DNA from: Brachynemurus nebulosus
Lineage: Eukaryota > Arthropoda > Insecta > Neuroptera > Myrmeleontidae
Reading direction: 5' to 3'
NCBI GenBank assembly: GCA_035578155.1
Contig: JAPWDM010000021.1
Coordinates: forward strand, 4,578,501-4,642,500
DNA: 64,000 bases
The notes below the pieces were generated by a model. It was not told the DNA's origin and searched no databases. It saw only the letters and a program-made list of their open reading frames with translations. Made by a program: the position numbers and the translations under genes. Shown here in pieces: positions 63,126 through 64,000 of the stretch. Numbering within the stretch: position 1 is the first letter of the stretch; every line of letters begins with the position of its first letter.

Positions 63126-64000
63126 CTCCTCCTTGAGTAGTTTTGCTCGCAAGTGAGAAAATGGACCTTTACTCAACGGCTTGGTAAAAATATCTGCTAT
63201 TTGGTCTTTTGACTTGATATATATGGGAACAACAGTTTTCCCTATATGATCATTTATAAACTTACGTTTAATCTCTATTTGCTTTTTGCCTTTTGTAATT
63301 TTTCCTTCATCGAAGTTTTCCAACACTTCAATGGAAGCTTTGTTGTCAATGAAAAGTTTTGATGGTTGATCAGTCTTTAATATTTGTAATTCCATCATCA
63401 TTCTTTTAATCCAGCAAATTTCTTGTATAGCTAACACAGCTGCTCTGTATTCAGGTTCAGCTGAAGAAATAGTTGTTACTTTTTGTTTTTGAGCAATCCA
63501 AACAATTGGACCTCCATAATCGACTAAAATACCACTTACTGAATTCATGTCAGTACCATCTCCTCCATAATTTGCGTCAGAGTAAACTTTTAATTCTCCA
63601 TGGCCAGAGAAGAAAATTCCATATTTGTCTGTTTTTTCTAGATATCTAAAAAGTCGTTCAACATTTTTCCAGTGACTGATTTTTGGTTGATTTGCATAAC
63701 GATTCAGGTAATTTACAACGTAACTAATATTCGGTCGAGTTATGGTTGAAGGATACAACAAACTACCAATTGCTTCACGATATGGCTTGTCCGTCAGTTC
63801 TTTAGCGTTTACAAACTTGTTTATTACCATACCTGGTTCCATTGGAGTATTTGCTTCATAGACATCACTAAATCCAAATTTTTCTAATATTTTTCGAGTA
63901 TAATCTGGTTGATTTACGAAAATACCGTTTTTCATGAAATTAATGTCCATACCTAAGTAATGTAATTTTCCTTTTGCTAAACTTTCAGACGTAATTTCAA
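63114..64000 (-). CDS. pol: Ty1/copia pol, RT end and RNase H (partial, open at window end)
   Basis: The C-terminal 295 or so residues of a copia-type polyprotein. The frame is open to base 64000. It begins in the RT end (KGKLHYLGMDINF, then EKFGFSDVYEANTPMEPG), followed by the connection YREAIGSLLYPSTITRPNIS and RNase H with VYSDANYGGDGTDMNSVSG and ISSAEPEYRAAVLAIQEICW, then DNKASIEV and HIRAKLL-type tail residues (FSHLRAKLLKEECW). The catalytic residues of RNase H (Asp in YSDANY, Glu in SSAEPEY, Asp in FIDNKA) are present. No lesion is seen in this part. Its stop lies inside the start of the 3' LTR. Confidence 0.9.
   Translation of the reverse strand, partial: EITSESLAKGKLHYLGMDINFMKNGIFVNQPDYTRKILEKFGFSDVYEANTPMEPGMVINKFVNAKELTDKPYREAIGSLLYPSTITRPNISYVVNYLNRYANQPKISHWKNVERLFRYLEKTDKYGIFFSGHGELKVYSDANYGGDGTDMNSVSGILVDYGGPIVWIAQKQKVTTISSAEPEYRAAVLAIQEICWIKRMMMELQILKTDQPSKLFIDNKASIEVLENFDEGKITKGKKQIEIKRKFINDHIGKTVVPIYIKSKDQIADIFTKPLSKGPFSHLRAKLLKEECWV

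Overview
The window looks like repeat-rich, AT-rich arthropod DNA, most likely from an insect. The evidence is an arthropod-type Polinton, two envelope-bearing LTR retroelements, PIF/Harbinger, piggyBac, pogo/Tigger and IS630/Tc1-type DNA transposons, and several related non-LTR families. I found no clear host gene; almost every coding region belongs to a mobile or virus-like element. Family names come from motifs read by eye, without database searches.

Layout. 1-4221: Ty3/gypsy gag-pol on the minus strand, open at the left edge. 5304-6998: a TIR-bounded relic with a MADF-BESS protein, split by a fold-back repeat. 7000-19393: remains of an errantivirus-like provirus (LTR, env, integrase tail). 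Its env is interrupted by a fold-back element (8219-16634), which is interrupted by a non-LTR retrotransposon (9273-16028), which holds a second fold-back element (14156-15641). 18076-19251: a 5'-truncated non-LTR copy in the integrase. 20511-21402: a piggyBac-like MITE. 21825-22395: 123-bp tandem repeats. About 22890-33526: a left-truncated Polinton with capsid genes, protease, PLA2-like protein, packaging ATPase, DUF8207-like protein, fibre-like protein, integrase with chromodomain, and protein-primed DNA polymerase B. 34205-35085 and 39150-39665: 115-bp and 97-bp tandem repeats. 35375-37831: a three-exon DDE transposase gene. 40589-49402: a second envelope-bearing provirus, again with a fold-back element in env. 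49866-50949: a restriction-like endonuclease domain from another non-LTR type. 52080-58187: a Tigger transposase split by a nearly intact non-LTR element (53191-57788). 59890-61888: an unassigned DDE-like gene. 62480-62815: repeats related to the 123-bp array. 63114-64000: Ty1/copia pol, open at the right edge.

Recoding is the most striking theme. Three ORF junctions carry canonical -1 frameshift heptamers in the correct phase: gag/pol at 3130-3136, gag/pol at 47518-47524, and the Polinton PLA2/protease junction at 24413-24419. Two different non-LTR families join ORF1 to ORF2 in frame through TAG-CAA-YTA, the tobacco-mosaic-virus type leaky stop context. In the Polinton and non-LTR cases the conserved start of the downstream protein has no in-frame ATG, so recoding is the simplest route to it.

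The fold-back elements have TTA/TAA target duplications, and all three complete copies sit in the same octamer CTAAGTGT (reverse strand ACACTTAG), which matches the PIF-type preference. Most elements carry frameshifts or stops. Many frameshifts fall in long homopolymers, so some could be sequencing errors.
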